Below, piece by piece: positions 1-11,129 of a DNA stretch of 64,000 nucleotides. The position numbers and the translations under genes are program-made. Source of the stretch: Allodiplogaster sudhausi (taxonomy: Eukaryota; Nematoda; Chromadorea; Rhabditida; Diplogasteridae). The notes under the pieces are model-generated. The model had not been told where the DNA came from and made no database searches. It saw only the letters and a list, made by a program, of their open reading frames with translations. Position 1 is the stretch's first letter. Each line of letters starts with the position of its first letter. Location: the NCBI GenBank assembly GCA_945643635.1, contig CALZFC010000142.1, positions 69,501-133,500 of the forward strand. Reading direction: 5' to 3'.

Positions 1-94
1 GTGCTCTTTCCATTTGTACGTATTAGACTAAATAGGTGATATGCTGCCCTAATTATAATTATACGTTATCAAATAATGATTATTTCCATTATAG

Positions 95-1195
95 GGGACG
101 ACAACTGCAAACGAAACTTCCCTGTTGAGGGAACCAACTATTCTGCGGCTATCATCGAAATGAAGGGCCGCTTCCATATGGAAGTTAAAGAGTGTCCTGG
201 AAGCTCAAAATATTACTACTTGAAAGACAAATGGGCAACTCCGACCGAAACTGAAGCGAAGCCACTATGCAGAGGCGGTGTATGGCAAGTCGACGGCACT
301 AACGCGGAAGTTATCATCTGCAAAGGTACATTTCTGCTTGAGTAATTTAGCGAGGTGGAACGTGATACCTTTCCATTCCTTGTGTTGAATTAACACTTTC
401 AGCCGGATGCCCAGCACTGAAGACACTCGCCTGTCCCAGTGGCATGGTCTGCTTTCCCGAAGATGTTACTGTCGGCAATAACATTCTACAATGTGCTCAC
501 GGGCAACTCCTAATGGTTAGTATGTGTATTCGTCTTCTTTTGCCACTACCCTAAAACATGATCGTTTCCTTGCAACTGTACATGATTTAGGGGAAATATG
601 ATCTACATTTGGTATACACCTAGTTAATCCTTTTTGGTAAAGTTATGCGCAGCTTTCATGCGCTAATCCCTGAAGTGATTTATATTTACTCTCACGATCT
701 GCCCTTTAAATCGTTCGGTTAATGATTAAACCACGCAGGGCGAGACGGAGAACGGTCCAGTCAAGGAAGAGCTCAGCAATCGATGCATACCAGCCGATAA
801 CCCCGAAACGACACTGGGAGAATGGTCGAAGCTCGACTCTTACTACACGTGCGCCTTGGGTAAATAGATAACAAGCCACTTTATCAACGTCTCATAGGAA
901 TCATTCTGCACCGATTCATTTGTTTCCATGCTTTTTTTCAGAGTATAGCGACGCTTGTTATCAAGGCGAGGCTACGGGATTCCCGTACAAATTAAGACGG
1001 TAGGAAGGAAACTAAAATCAGAAAGAAAATAAAATAATATTTCAAGAAAGAAAATGTGTTTTTATTTTTTACAAGTTCAAGAATAGACGAAGCGAGACTG
1101 CTTTTATGCTAAGGTGGCGGCAACGAAGAAGACGATTGCCAGTTGTCGCGCCGAATACGAGCTGCGTGCCAGTAATTATGGTGCTATGGGCAGTG
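95..1195 (+). pseudogene. C6-domain gene copy A, 3' portion, frameshifted and cut
   Basis: This is the tail of a secreted multi-domain cysteine-rich gene whose 5' part lies left of the window. Exons read at 95-325, 403-515, 739-859, 942-999 and 1114-about 1195, all with AG/GT borders. The first carries a four-cysteine C6-like unit (NECPGS-type centre and a C-x3-G-x-W pattern near the end). The next exons carry [12 protein letters not shown] and WSK..YYTCA motifs. Compared with copy B, the exon at 942-999 lacks 7 nt, so the reading frame shifts. The last exon stops matching copy B after GAMGSG at about 1195, where the sequence continues as intron 3 of another copy (compare 9966-9982 and 11130). 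I infer a deletion that joined copy A to copy B. Function is unknown; secretion is inferred from the signal peptide of copy D. Confidence 0.7.
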
Positions 1196-1342
1196 GAGAT
1201 TGACAATCATGTTTATCTACATTCCAAAACCCTCATCAAAATTCATTCAGCTTGCACTTACTGCACCTCAGCAGTGCCAATCTTCCTTCCAGCAGGAAAG
1301 TTCAATAAGGTTAGCTGGTTCTTTTGTTATTGTTATAATCAG

Positions 1343-4300
1343 GATGCCCCTCGTATCCCTATGATAGTAGTTCTAATATGTTGAAGCCCCTGATTACCTC
1401 GGCGTCCGCGACGCTTCAATGCGCGACTGCGACATGCGGCGCGGATTCCTTCTTGTACGGCGTCGCCTCGCGTGGCGCCGTGATCGACCGCATCTTGGAA
1501 GATGAGCTGGCGTGCACGGGAGATGCGCAATGGCGCGACTCGGATGGCACCGAGTATGACTACGCAATCTGCGGTGGAGACAAGTGTTAGTTGATGCAAG
1601 GGAATGACATCATTCTTCGCCCTTTATATCTCAAGTCGATTTTACATTTACATAAGTGAAGCTGTCATGACTCTGACATTGAATGTTGCAGCCGTTTGCC
1701 AAGACTGTGCACCGCTGGCCAAGTACACTGGGGGCGCATTCTATTCGTTTGTTCCACTTGGCACGGCTACGCGCACTGACGGGCGCGCATGCAGCCGATA
1801 TCGTTGCAGCAATGGCGAAGTTTTAGTCAAGGTGACTTTGTCGTATTATAAGAAACAAGTCTATCAAAGAGAAAAGCATTGATTAAAAAGATTCTTGATT
1901 CTAAAGAATAGCTAAATAATCAAGAGAGTATTAATTTGATTAGATGACGAAACACATTGGCGAAATCGGCGAGTTGTCTTGCTCGTTCGATGGCAAGTGG
2001 AAGATCAACGGCATTCAAGTCGATGAAACAACAGCGACGGTTGCATGTGTCAAAAGTGTGTTAGCATTTACATACTTCCTTGTGTTTCATTAACACGAGG
2101 AGCCTGGAGGCATGGGATGCTCTTCCCCAAGAACTAATGGCAAATGAATTCAAAACCTGTGGGAATAAAAAGATATTACCGTGAGGATTCCATTGAATTC
2201 GAGCTGTGATTCCTTTTTTGTAGAGAATAAAATGACACTATCAAACGTTTAGTTAGTCGATCACTTAGAAAAATAGCACCCCTACCTCCTCTTTTGTAAG
2301 AGCGCTATTTCGAACGCGCTGCCCGAAAATAGATCACGGGAAAGGGAGTGCGAACGGTCGCCTCAATTTAAAATCTTACTCATATTTTTTCCGATGATCT
2401 CTTTCCTTTAAGGCAAGACTGCCTGCTCGCTCAAGCTCGATGCACCGCTCTCAAAATTCCAAAGCCCGGACTTATTAACTTTCAGCTACAAATATCAGCG
2501 CGACCCTCTCTTAGCGAAGCCATGCCCAGGCGGCGGCACTTTCTACTACTTGGAGAATGAGGGCGATAAGACATTCGGAACCGGCGTGGAGAATGGACCG
2601 GCTGTTTGCGATGCCCGATCAGGGAAGTGGATGTTCGGCGGAAAATATTACTACCAGATCGCTTGCGGTAAGTTTGAATTTTAATACATAAAAATATATA
2701 CATATATAAATAAAAGTAAGTGTACACTAAACATTCATCAGCGTTTGTTTTTACACCAAACTTTTATAATATGCAGCAAATTTGCTTTTGTGCAGCGTTA
2801 ATGCGGGCGCCAGCAAGCCTTCTCTCTACCGTTATTTAGTGATATATGTTGAAATACGCGGAGTATTGCACTGTAATAAGGAAGATTATCTCGCCATTAA
2901 AAAAGATTCCTGTTATCTCTAATCATACTGATATCTGTCTCACTATGACGCAAGGGATGAAGAGAAAGAGAGAGATAGAGAGAGAGAGAGAAATAGAGTG
3001 ACTAAAAAAACTCATTAGAGACAGTTTGATGCCAGGGTTGCATGAGGCTAGAGTAGTACTTAGGCGAGATAAGCACCAAGAATATCCATTCCATTCCTCT
3101 TGAATTATTTCCTTATTTCTTAATTGCTTTCCTTCTTCCCTTTACATTTATTCACTATTCATTTCCAAGTACGTTATGTTTTCACGTGTTGCGTATCCAT
3201 TCATCCAAGTACATTCAAAAATTATCCCGGGCCTTCGACGAGGGGGGGGGGTTTCCACCCTGTCTTGGGTCAGACTTTTTTTAGTACTAACTCGAACTTT
3301 TGCTTTTTTTAAGCCACGGTTCGCATGATGTTCGTTAATACTTACATGTAATGTATGTATGTATGTATGATGTTTAAATGCAAATAATTTCAGCGAAACG
3401 AAATTGCAAAGGATGTGCGGTAATTACGTCTGCGACCAAAACGGAATTTGCCTTCTCGTTTTCTGGATATAAGTATACGGCGGCTGCTAGGAAGAAAGAC
3501 GACTCCGCTTGCTCTTATTATGCGTGCACGGGACATGAGTTGGCGATCATTGATAAGGTACGTCCATCGGGTGAACAGATTTACTGCTAAGTGCTGCGCT
3601 CTTATATAGTTTAACTACGTCATCATTATAGTATGGCACTCGAAAGGTGAAGTCTTTAATCTGCGGGAAAGACGGCACATGGCTTGTCAATGGTATTCAG
3701 CCAACAGTTGAACCACTAAGAGTTGCATGCGTAACTGGTACGTATATAAAAAAAGCAAAAAATTCAGTTTCATTGAAATTTTTTTCTTTTCCTTAGATTG
3801 TTCGTCCTGCAATAGCGCCGTCACGAACAACACGCTCGCACCACCGGAATTTGCCATAGATTACGGGAATCCATGTCTTAGGGCGCTCAAATGCCCAAAG
3901 GGCAAGTTCTTCGTGAAAGAAACCTCAAACTCGCCATACACGGAGCTTTCCGCTATTTACGCAATCTGCGAGACGGATGGCACCTGGAAAATTCTCGGCA
4001 ATAATTACTACTCGATTGCATGCTGTTAGTTCTCTCGATAATATTCATATGTAATAATTTGCATCATTTGCATCTTCAGCGAAGAGAGGCGCTGATTGCA
4101 CCGGAAATTGCCAAGTTCCCCTCATTAAACCGATCATTACTACAGTCCCCGGATTTTATAAGCCGGGAAATGTCGCTCTGTGAGATGGCAAGCACATAAA
4201 GTTTTTATCTGTTCTTTTTACAGGCAATAGAATCAATGTTTGAAGGTATTTCTTTTTTTTAAACATATTTCATATCAGTTGAAAGATATGACGAATTGTT

Positions 4301-4396
4301 CCAAAGACAATCGTGTCACGCACGTGAGTGCTCACCGCCATTCTCACTTATAATTCAAACGGTAAGATCGAATCAAGTTTAAAGGTATATATACAT

Positions 4397-4466
<70 letters not shown>

Positions 4467-6326
4467 ATATATACATATATACACTTTCTATTTGCATATA
4501 TACCGATATTTCATATATCGATTAAGGTATCTTTATTTTTTTCTTTAGAGGTACGAAGTTTTATTTATCGCAAAAAGGCTAAAATGTGAAGCTGACAATT
4601 TGTGGTTCGACAATCAGGATCCCAGCTTTCAAATCTATGGTGCAGATTGCATGGGAAGTATGTGACTCACACTCTTTTCATGTGTAAATATGTTGGTAAT
4701 ATGCTTCCTATTTAAATCAATCTTCAAAAATACGATATTAAATCATTGCTATTTCAACTATAATCATGTTGGCACCCGACTAGCTTCCCCAGCACTCGAT
4801 AGGCCTCGATCTCCCAAAATTCTATTCCTATTCCGTGTTCATGAGTCGATTTCGGATTGTTAAAAAAAAAGATTATTTTTCAGGGCACGACAACTGCAAA
4901 CGAAACTTCCCCTTTGTGGGCGTCAACTATTCTGCGGCTATCATCGAGATGAACTACAATTTCCATATGGCAGTTAATGAATGTCCTGGAAGCAACTCAA
5001 AATATTACTACATGAAAGACAAAAGGGCAACTCCGACCGAAACCACAGTCAAGCCGTTTTGCAAAGACGGTTTATGGACAGTCGGCAGCTCCAATGCGCA
5101 ATTTATCGGCTGCAAAGGTTTGTAGCTGCTTGAATAATTCTTAGGTGTAGCACCATTCAGTAATCTTAAGATTCCTCGGCTTCATTTAAAATATATACAA
5201 GATTTGTAAATGAAGTAGTCGCAATTAGCCCTAGGTTTTTTTGCGTACCATGCTCTCGTCCGACGCTGAGTGAAAGCCAGTCATCTTGCTTGCTGGTTCG
5301 GGTGAGACCGTGCTTGACTGAGGAGATACAATATTAACTAGTCATTACCATGCGAAGCTTTCCTATCTGACGCTAGAAAACTTCCGTAGGTTTACTTGAG
5401 TTGTTCGGCGGGTTGCTCCATTCAGTAGTGTTACCTTTCTCTACCAGTTTGGAATTCTGCACTTTGATTTGACATTTTCAGCCGGATGCCCTGCGCTGAA
5501 GACACTCGCCTGTCCCAGTGGCATGGTGTGCTTTCCCGAAGATGCATTGGTCGCTAACAACATACTACAATGTGCTCACGGGCAACTCCTAACGGTTGTT
5601 ACTATGTGTTGTAGTCTTCTTCTTTTCTTCTTCTTCTCTTCTTCTCGTTTCCCTGAAAGCATGCAAATAATATATGTGCAGCTTTAATGCGCTCAATCCC
5701 GAAGAGATTTACATTTACATTTACCTTGAGTCCTTTAAGTCGGTCGGCTAATGATAAAAACACACAGAGCCAGACGGAGAACGGTCCGTTCAAGGAAGAG
5801 CTCAGCAATCGATGCTTACCAGCCGATGACCCCGAATCGACGCTGGGAGAATGGTCGAAGCGCGACTCTTACTACACGTGCGCCTTCGGTAATAAGATAC
5901 TGCGCCCATCTATCAATTTCTCATTCTAAAAAGTCTACAAAAATCCTTTACTTTTCCAGCGTATAGCGATTCTTGCTATCAAAATCCAAGGCCATTCTAC
6001 GGGATTCCCATACAAGTTAAGACGGTAGGTAATCTATGTATTCTTTGAATTGTATACAATAAACAGAAAAAATTAATTTTTCAAAAAAGAAAATGTTTCT
6101 TTTTTTTTTACAAGATCAAGAATAGAGGAAGCGAGACTGCTGATTTTGTGCTAAGGTGGCAAAGAAGACGGTCGCCAGTTGTGGCGCTGGATACGAGCTT
6201 CGAGCTCTCAATTACGGTGCAATGGGCAGCGAGGCCACCTGTGTCTTCGGATTGGCCATGAATGGTCCTCAGTGGGTCAACAGTGAGCGCAAGTTCAAAG
6301 AGCAGCTCATGTGCATCAGGGTGTAG
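1343..6326 (+). CDS. Multi-C6-domain secreted protein, copy B (5' exons missing)
   Basis: Fifteen exons join in phase: 1343-1585, 1692-1831, 1944-2055, 2413-2667, 3394-3557, 3632-3737, 3797-4024, 4080-4171, 4279-4323, 4549-4657, 4884-5117, 5482-5594, 5768-5888, 5960-6024 and 6156-6326 (TAG stop). They encode about 730 residues made of units of roughly 75-85 aa. The usual unit is CxxC, a spacer, C-x(3-4)-C, a spacer, then C-x3-G-x-W and a final C. The exons at 2413 and 4884 have only four cysteines, consistent with the known loss of cysteines 1 and 3 in some C6 domains (PF01681). The family is nematode-specific and presumed extracellular; its role is unknown. The signal peptide and first two domain exons seen in copy D are absent because the gene is fused to copy A at about 1195, so expression is uncertain. 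The 4080-4171 exon end (donor gtcgct) is the weakest call. Confidence 0.75.
2095..2335. mobile_element. Decayed copy of the CCGTATTTTC MITE family, core only
   Basis: The stretch from 'gcatgggatgctcttccc' through the AT-rich core matches the inner parts of the elements at 35448-35882 and 63209-63655, including a trailing 'aaaatagcacccct'. The terminal CCGTATTTTC repeats are not recognisable here. It lies in the intron between the copy-B exons ending at 2055 and starting at 2413. Confidence 0.6.
4411..4464. repeat. (TA)n microsatellite
   Basis: A pure TA run of about 50 bp, with related TATA-rich flanks, in an intron of copy B between the exons at 4279-4323 and 4549-4657. Confidence 0.95.
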
Positions 6327-6604
6327 TTTCCAGAAGTTGTAGAGACTCGTTCAACTCCTAGACAGTCTAACTCATATTTGTGCTGTCGCATCGAAATACA
6401 TACATATGTTGTAAGATGCGATAAAGAATAATAATGCAAAGACGGTTTATGGATAAACAACACATTGACTTGCTGCGAACGCTTCCTAAAACTCATATTT
6501 TTAACTTCGTTCACAGTGCTAGACTTTTTTGTGTGGATAATTTAACAGTACTTCTGAATGGAGAATATTTCCATCAGCCCTTTTCCAGCCGAAGGAGGAT
6601 GCAC
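6327..6604. other. 3' flank of copy B
   Basis: No coding exon recognised. An AATAAAG-like signal lies near 6421-6427, about 95 nt after the stop, and is a plausible polyadenylation signal for copy B. Confidence 0.4.
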
Positions 6605-6608
6605 TTAA

Positions 6609-6772
6609 AGGACCGAAAATCACCGAAAAGTTTTGTGAGATTCGCGCGTGCTATTTTCACGCAGCGGGGTTCTGCGACCTGCGAAATAGCATGCCAGAAT
6701 GAGAGTGAGTAATCACAGGGCAGACGTGTCAATTCGAACCTGCGTTAAATATTTTTAGGTAATCGCCCTCCT
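6609..6772. mobile_element. TTAA-flanked MITE, copy 1
   Basis: A short non-coding element bounded by TTAA (6605-6608 and 6773-6776). Its ends read AGGACCG at the left and CGCCCTCCT at the right. The inside shares 'gaaatagcatgc..gaatgagag' and 'gcagacg..aattcgaacc' with the element at 48019-48195 (partly in inverted order). The TTAA target site suggests piggyBac- or Kolobok-type mobilisation, which is an inference. Confidence 0.65.
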
Positions 6773-6779
6773 TTAACGG

Positions 6780-7960
6780 CTTTGTTCCATTACGCGCTTT
6801 CCCCAATAACCTCCTAAAGGCCCAGGACGCGCACAGTCGTGGGGCGAGTATAGCCATTTCGGCGAACTCACTCCCCTCTGGCTCCGTCAGCCGCCCGACG
6901 GCGACAAGCCCCTCCCCCAAGCTGTCGAGAGAGCATCTCGCGATTGTCGATCCACATCTTCTTTTTATACAACTTCGATCAGGGCGAGGCGCATTTGTCT
7001 AGATGTGTGCTCATTAACATGAATGAATCACTTCGTTGTCTATAGCACACAGTTCTAGGAATGTAATAGCTCTTTATGAAGATTCTCTGGAATCAAAGAA
7101 AGAAAGGGCGCCGAAACTGATGATTGGATAGGCTACCAGTCAAATTAATTCATTTTGGAGTCTCCAGTTTGGTTGGAGACATTGCGCAACTGAAGCCGAT
7201 AGTTTGCGCCTGTGATCGCCGTGCATCATTTTTAGAGGCCGAAGATGGCACCGTGATCGACCGCATCCTGAAAGATCATGCACTACTGATTATTGGGCGG
7301 TATTGTATTAGAGAAATAATACTAATGGCGCAGAAGTAAATTTTTTTAGAAAGAAAATGAAACACTCTAGAGAGCTACATATGTATATCTCTATGTAGCT
7401 TGAAAATACAGTGAAAAATTTTCCCATTCAAACATTTCTTTCCTTTGAGAAGTTAAGATAAATGAAAGTACTCATAAGGAACTACATTTGTATGTAGCTT
7501 GAAAAGGTGGTAACTTTTTCCCCATAAAACTTATAATAACATATAGTATGTACCCGCCTAATGATCTCAATGGTATGCGAAAATGTTCTCAATGGCATGT
7601 GAAAAAGCGATGGATTCCAATGCGACAATACAACTGATTCAGCACTCTCTCGTGGAAATATTGGACTTTTGATATATTTTCATTCCTTTTTCACAAAGAT
7701 GTTTGCGAAGAGAATTGAGTCTTGAAAATGCTTCCTGTTGAACTTCCGGGGAATGTAACACCTTTGATATCTTCTCATTCTGTTTCACAAAAAAAAAATG
7801 TTTACTCGTACAATTGAGTTTTTTTTTTAATTGAAAATGTTCCTTTTGAACTGTTTCAAAACTCAGCAAACAGCTTTGTGAATTGGAATGATATGATATC
7901 AAAAGTTTTGCATTCCTCGTGGGTAGCACTGATCACACTTTGTCCCCCTTATAAGAGCAC
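6780..7960. repeat. Segmental duplication, copy 1 (paired with 14487-16810)
   Basis: Blocks recur in the same order in 14487-16810: a GC-rich block ('ccccaataacctcctaaagg', about 150 bp), a block around 'catttgtctagatgtgtgc', a damaged C6 exon, then an AT-rich tail with 'ctacatttgtatgtagcttg' and 'cacactttgtcccccttt'. The second copy is longer because of extra sequence inside. Apart from the C6 exon fragment at 7160-7290 I see no gene here. Confidence 0.85.
7160..7290 (+). pseudogene. C6 exon relic (homologous to 1343-1585)
   Basis: After a CAG acceptor-like site, the translation contains IVCACDRR and VIDRILKD, matching the copy-B exon with TATCGAD and VIDRILED. The downstream part is eroded and no further family exons follow. 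A relic of a dead tandem copy. Confidence 0.65.
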
Positions 7961-8140
7961 CAAACTCAACTGAAATCTATTTGAATTTTTTTCTTCCAGC
8001 TGACAAGCTGTATTTAGAACATAATAGGCGTAATTATAAAACTGGAAATTATGTTAAGTCATTCACCAAATATTTGGCCTCTCATACAGCGTAATATATA
8101 TACATATATGTATGTATGCAGATAAGGCTGAATATACATA

Positions 8141-8981
8141 CAGTCCCGCCCAGGTACCAAGGAGGGGTCGGAGGGGTCGGAGGGGTCCAAATGCATCCTC
8201 GGTAATAACTATTTTCCTAGGAAATAGTAAAATATTTTAAATGGTACGCTAGTATGCTTATAGAGAACAGATGTTACTGTTTAAAAAATCGATAATTTCT
8301 TACCACTTGATAAGAAGTTATCAGTTTTCGCTTATAAAAAATTTCGTTTCTTATATTTTTCAATGAAATTTCTCCTGTACCATTATTTTGTCTCTACCCA
8401 CATCCCCAAATAATAAAATGGAAGATTTTATCATTGATAGCGGAAATCGATAAATCAGACCTTATCACACATGTACTTGTGCTGTTGAGGTTCGCCTTAT
8501 GATGGCGAATCTATATATGAAAATCGCTTTCAAAATAAAGCGTCCGTTTAAAAGATATTTTTGATTGAGTGTATTAAGAGCGCCCAGAAAAATTTGTACT
8601 TCGAATTACGCGCGTTCTGTGAATTCATGAAATACGGTATGCTAAAATACGGTCCACCGTTTTATTACACGCGGATGCTTTTGATTGCACAGCAGTTAAT
8701 ACACTAAATCAAAAATATCTTTTAAACGGACGCTTTATTTTGAAAGCGGTTTTCATATTTAGATTCGTCATCGTTAGGCGAACCTCAACAGCACAGGTGC
8801 ATGTGTGATAAGGTCTGCTTTATCGATTTCCGTTATCAATGATAAAATCTCCAATTTTATTATTTGGTTATGTGGGTAGAGTCAAAATAATGGTACAGGA
8901 GAAATTTCATTGAAAAATATAAGAAAAGTAGTTTTTTATGAGCGAAAACTGTTAACTTCTTATCAAGTGATAAGAAATTAT
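8141..8981. mobile_element. Tc1-like foldback element, right end truncated
   Basis: Starts CAGTCCCGCCCAGG after a TA (8139-8140) and shares the same end ('aggggtcggaggggtcgg' repeats, 'aaatgcatcctcgg') with the intact element at 18195-19325. Its two halves are inverted copies: the 'cttatcacttgataagaag' region at about 8300 returns in reverse at about 8960. The right terminal repeat is missing because the sequence abuts the left arm of the inverted duplication at 8982. No transposase ORF. Confidence 0.8.
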
Positions 8982-9965
8982 AGTGCTTGCGAATGTTGCA
9001 TGGACTTCCCCCCGTTCCTCTGCCTTGTTTTTCTTTTTTCTCTCCCACTGTTTTTGTTATGGCAATGTTATGGAGCCACATCAATAAATGTTGTAACATC
9101 TAAGATGTTGATGTGCAGGAGAAGATACTGGAAAACTGGCTTGCAGGAAGGACCTTGAGCGTGTCTCAGAGTTGGGGTATTTAAAGGAAACCGAACTTGG
9201 TTATTCGATACATAGTTTCAAATAGATTTACAGAATTTTTTCCTGCCGGTGAGGTGACCCTCTTCCAAATGATTGGTGCCTAAGTGTCTGGTGCAATTCG
9301 ACGTAAAAAGTAGACTTTTTTTTCAAAAGTGTACTTAGAATGAACCATTTCGGCTTCTCTTTTTTTAATTTGATTATTTTTGTGAAATAAATGTAGAATA
9401 ACAGTAAAAAGGGTTAAAAATGTCAAAAAAGTATTTTAAAGCGCATATGTGCAGGTGTCCATGACATGTCCATGACGTGTCCTTGACATGGTTATGACCA
9501 TGAACGGTCATGACCGATTGTCCTTGACATGTCTTGGACAAACGGCAAGATTAATGCCGCGGCAAATCTTTACAGTATTGGCAAATGGCTGCAAATGACC
9601 ATCCAATGTTTCATAGCCATAACAGGCAAATTGTATCATATCATCTTGAAATATAAAGATTGAAGAAATCAGCCATTCCCATGCATCCACTTACATTTCT
9701 CCTCCGCAGACAGCGTAGTCATACTCGGTTCCATCCGAGTCGCTTCATCGCGCGTCTCCCGTGCACGCCAGCTCGTCTTCCAAGATGCGGTCGATCACGG
9801 CGCCCCGAGCGGCGACGCCGTACAAGAAGGAATCCGCGCCGCATGTCGCAGTCGCGCATTGACGCGTCGCGGATGCCACTGCTGAGGTGCAGTAAGTGCA
9901 AACTGAATGAATTTTGATGAGGGTTTTGGAATGTAGATAAACATGATTGTCAATCTCCAAGATAA
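8982..9965. repeat. Left arm of a near-perfect 0.98-kb inverted duplication
   Basis: The reverse complement of 11130-12112. I see only two differences by eye: one base near 9134 and one extra C in the run near 9010. The arm holds an inverted C6 exon (9695-9881), the start of the following exon, the GACATGTC-rich minisatellite near 9450-9550 and about 0.5 kb of AT-rich DNA. The inner end lies in intron 3 of copy D; the outer end abuts a truncated Tc1-like element. Confidence 0.95.
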
Positions 9966-10431
9966 TCGAACGGCCTGCTCACGCTTGGCGCAGAGTGCAT
10001 GGGAGGAGCTGACGCAGGCGCGTCTGCCGAACTGCCACCGCCAGTGGCGGCAGCGAAGCATCGCGTGCGCGCGACCGTCCACGAAGAGACGCGCGCGAGG
10101 GTCCGCGCAGCTCAGGCGCGCGCAGCCGGTCGCGGGGCTCTTCGTCACACTGTAGAGAACAGGGAAGTGTTGAGTATATGGCTCATTCCTACTTGAATGG
10201 CGCAGCAGAGTCATGGGCTGTTCCGCAGTCGAAGCCGAACTTGGGGCAGTCCCGAAATGGAAGGTAGCGTGGAATCTCGCAACTCAAACATCCCTCTAGA
10301 AATGAAGGTAAGATTTGCGTATTAAGAAAGTAAGCTCAACCATAACATTGACGACATATTAGAAAATAGGTACCTTGGTCACATCGCTTGGCAGCATAGA
10401 ATGCAATAAGAAGAACCACACCAAGCCGCAT
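9695..10431 (-). pseudogene. C6-domain gene copy D, 5' end with signal peptide; truncated
   Basis: On the minus strand four exons join in phase: 10431-10374 (ATG plus signal peptide MRLGVVLLIAFYAA), 10295-10193 (EGCLSCEIP...FDCGTA), 10149-9983 (NVTKSPATGCARLSC...RRACVSS) and 9881-9695. This is the only family member here that shows the true 5' end, so it indicates that the family is secreted. The fourth exon lies in the inverted-repeat arm and has TGA where copy B has TGG (DAQWRDSDG), giving a premature stop. It also lacks about 130 bp of intron and exon 5' sequence. The next exon begins (CC ATT TGC CAA near 9585) but runs into minisatellite. A short truncated product is possible; I call it a broken gene. 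Confidence 0.75.
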
Positions 10432-10689
10432 CTCCGCTCTAAACATGCGAGGATTGCAGGAAGTGTGCTACAAGACCAGTCTCAATTGAAGTTGACTGTG
10501 GCCTATCGAATGTTCAGTTCGCGCATTTATTCTCTTTCGAGACAACGTTGATTAAGAGTTGTGACATTCTGCTAGACGTGTCTATGATAGAGGAGGCGAA
10601 GAAGTGATTCATTCAAGTTTATCAGCATGATAGAAAATGCCACATTGAAGTATGTAAATGGAAATGAATGGAAGTGGGTGTGAAATGGG

Positions 10690-10805
10690 TGCTACAAACG
10701 GCTGTCTCAGGCAAGCAGGCAAGTCTGCCGAACTGCCACCGCAAATGCGCGCACGGCGCCGTCCACAAAGAGACGCGTGCGCGCAGCTCACGCTCTAACG
10801 CTTGA
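10690..10805 (-). pseudogene. C6 exon relic (homologous to 9983-10149)
   Basis: Minus-strand translation gives RARVSLW and RWQFGRLAC, echoing RARLFVDG and RWQFGRRAC of the copy D exon. It is a diverged fragment about 0.6 kb upstream of copy D. The rest of the spacer between the inverted arms shows no gene. Confidence 0.6.
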
Positions 10806-11059
10806 GGGATGAAGAAAGTATGTAGCAACGAAGAATTATGTCCAGGCGGCAATAATGTTATACAATAATTAAGGCTAAAAATTCCATAATTTTGTGAATG
10901 AGGCAAGAGATGCAGCAGTGGTCAACAACAAGGGTATACGGTTGTAGTGGCTAGCGAAAAAAATGCCAACATCGCACTGAGAAGGTCAAAAGCACTACCG
11001 GAGCCGCACTCACGCGACTCGATCAATTAATATAATGGAAGTGTTATGTTATCATTATA

Positions 11060-11119
11060 CAGACCCCCCAAGAATCTTGGTACCAAAGAGGGGTCGGAGG
11101 GGTCCAAATGCATCCTCGG
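11060..11119. mobile_element. Solo terminal-repeat fragment of the Tc1-like foldback family
   Basis: Begins after TA (11058-11059) with CAGACCCCCCAAGAATCTTGG, then 'aggggtcggaggggtcc' and 'aaatgcatcctcgg', as in 18195-19325. It ends about 10 bp before the right arm of the inverted duplication. Confidence 0.75.
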
Positions 11120-11129
11120 AAAGCACTAC

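Noticed and set aside
3241..3250. G-run as a possible quadruplex or regulatory site
   Set aside because: A single short homopolymer, without further runs at suitable spacing.
9660..9917. Arg-rich plus-strand frame (and its twin at 11178-11435)
   Set aside because: Antisense of the C6 exon; the duplication explains why it occurs twice.
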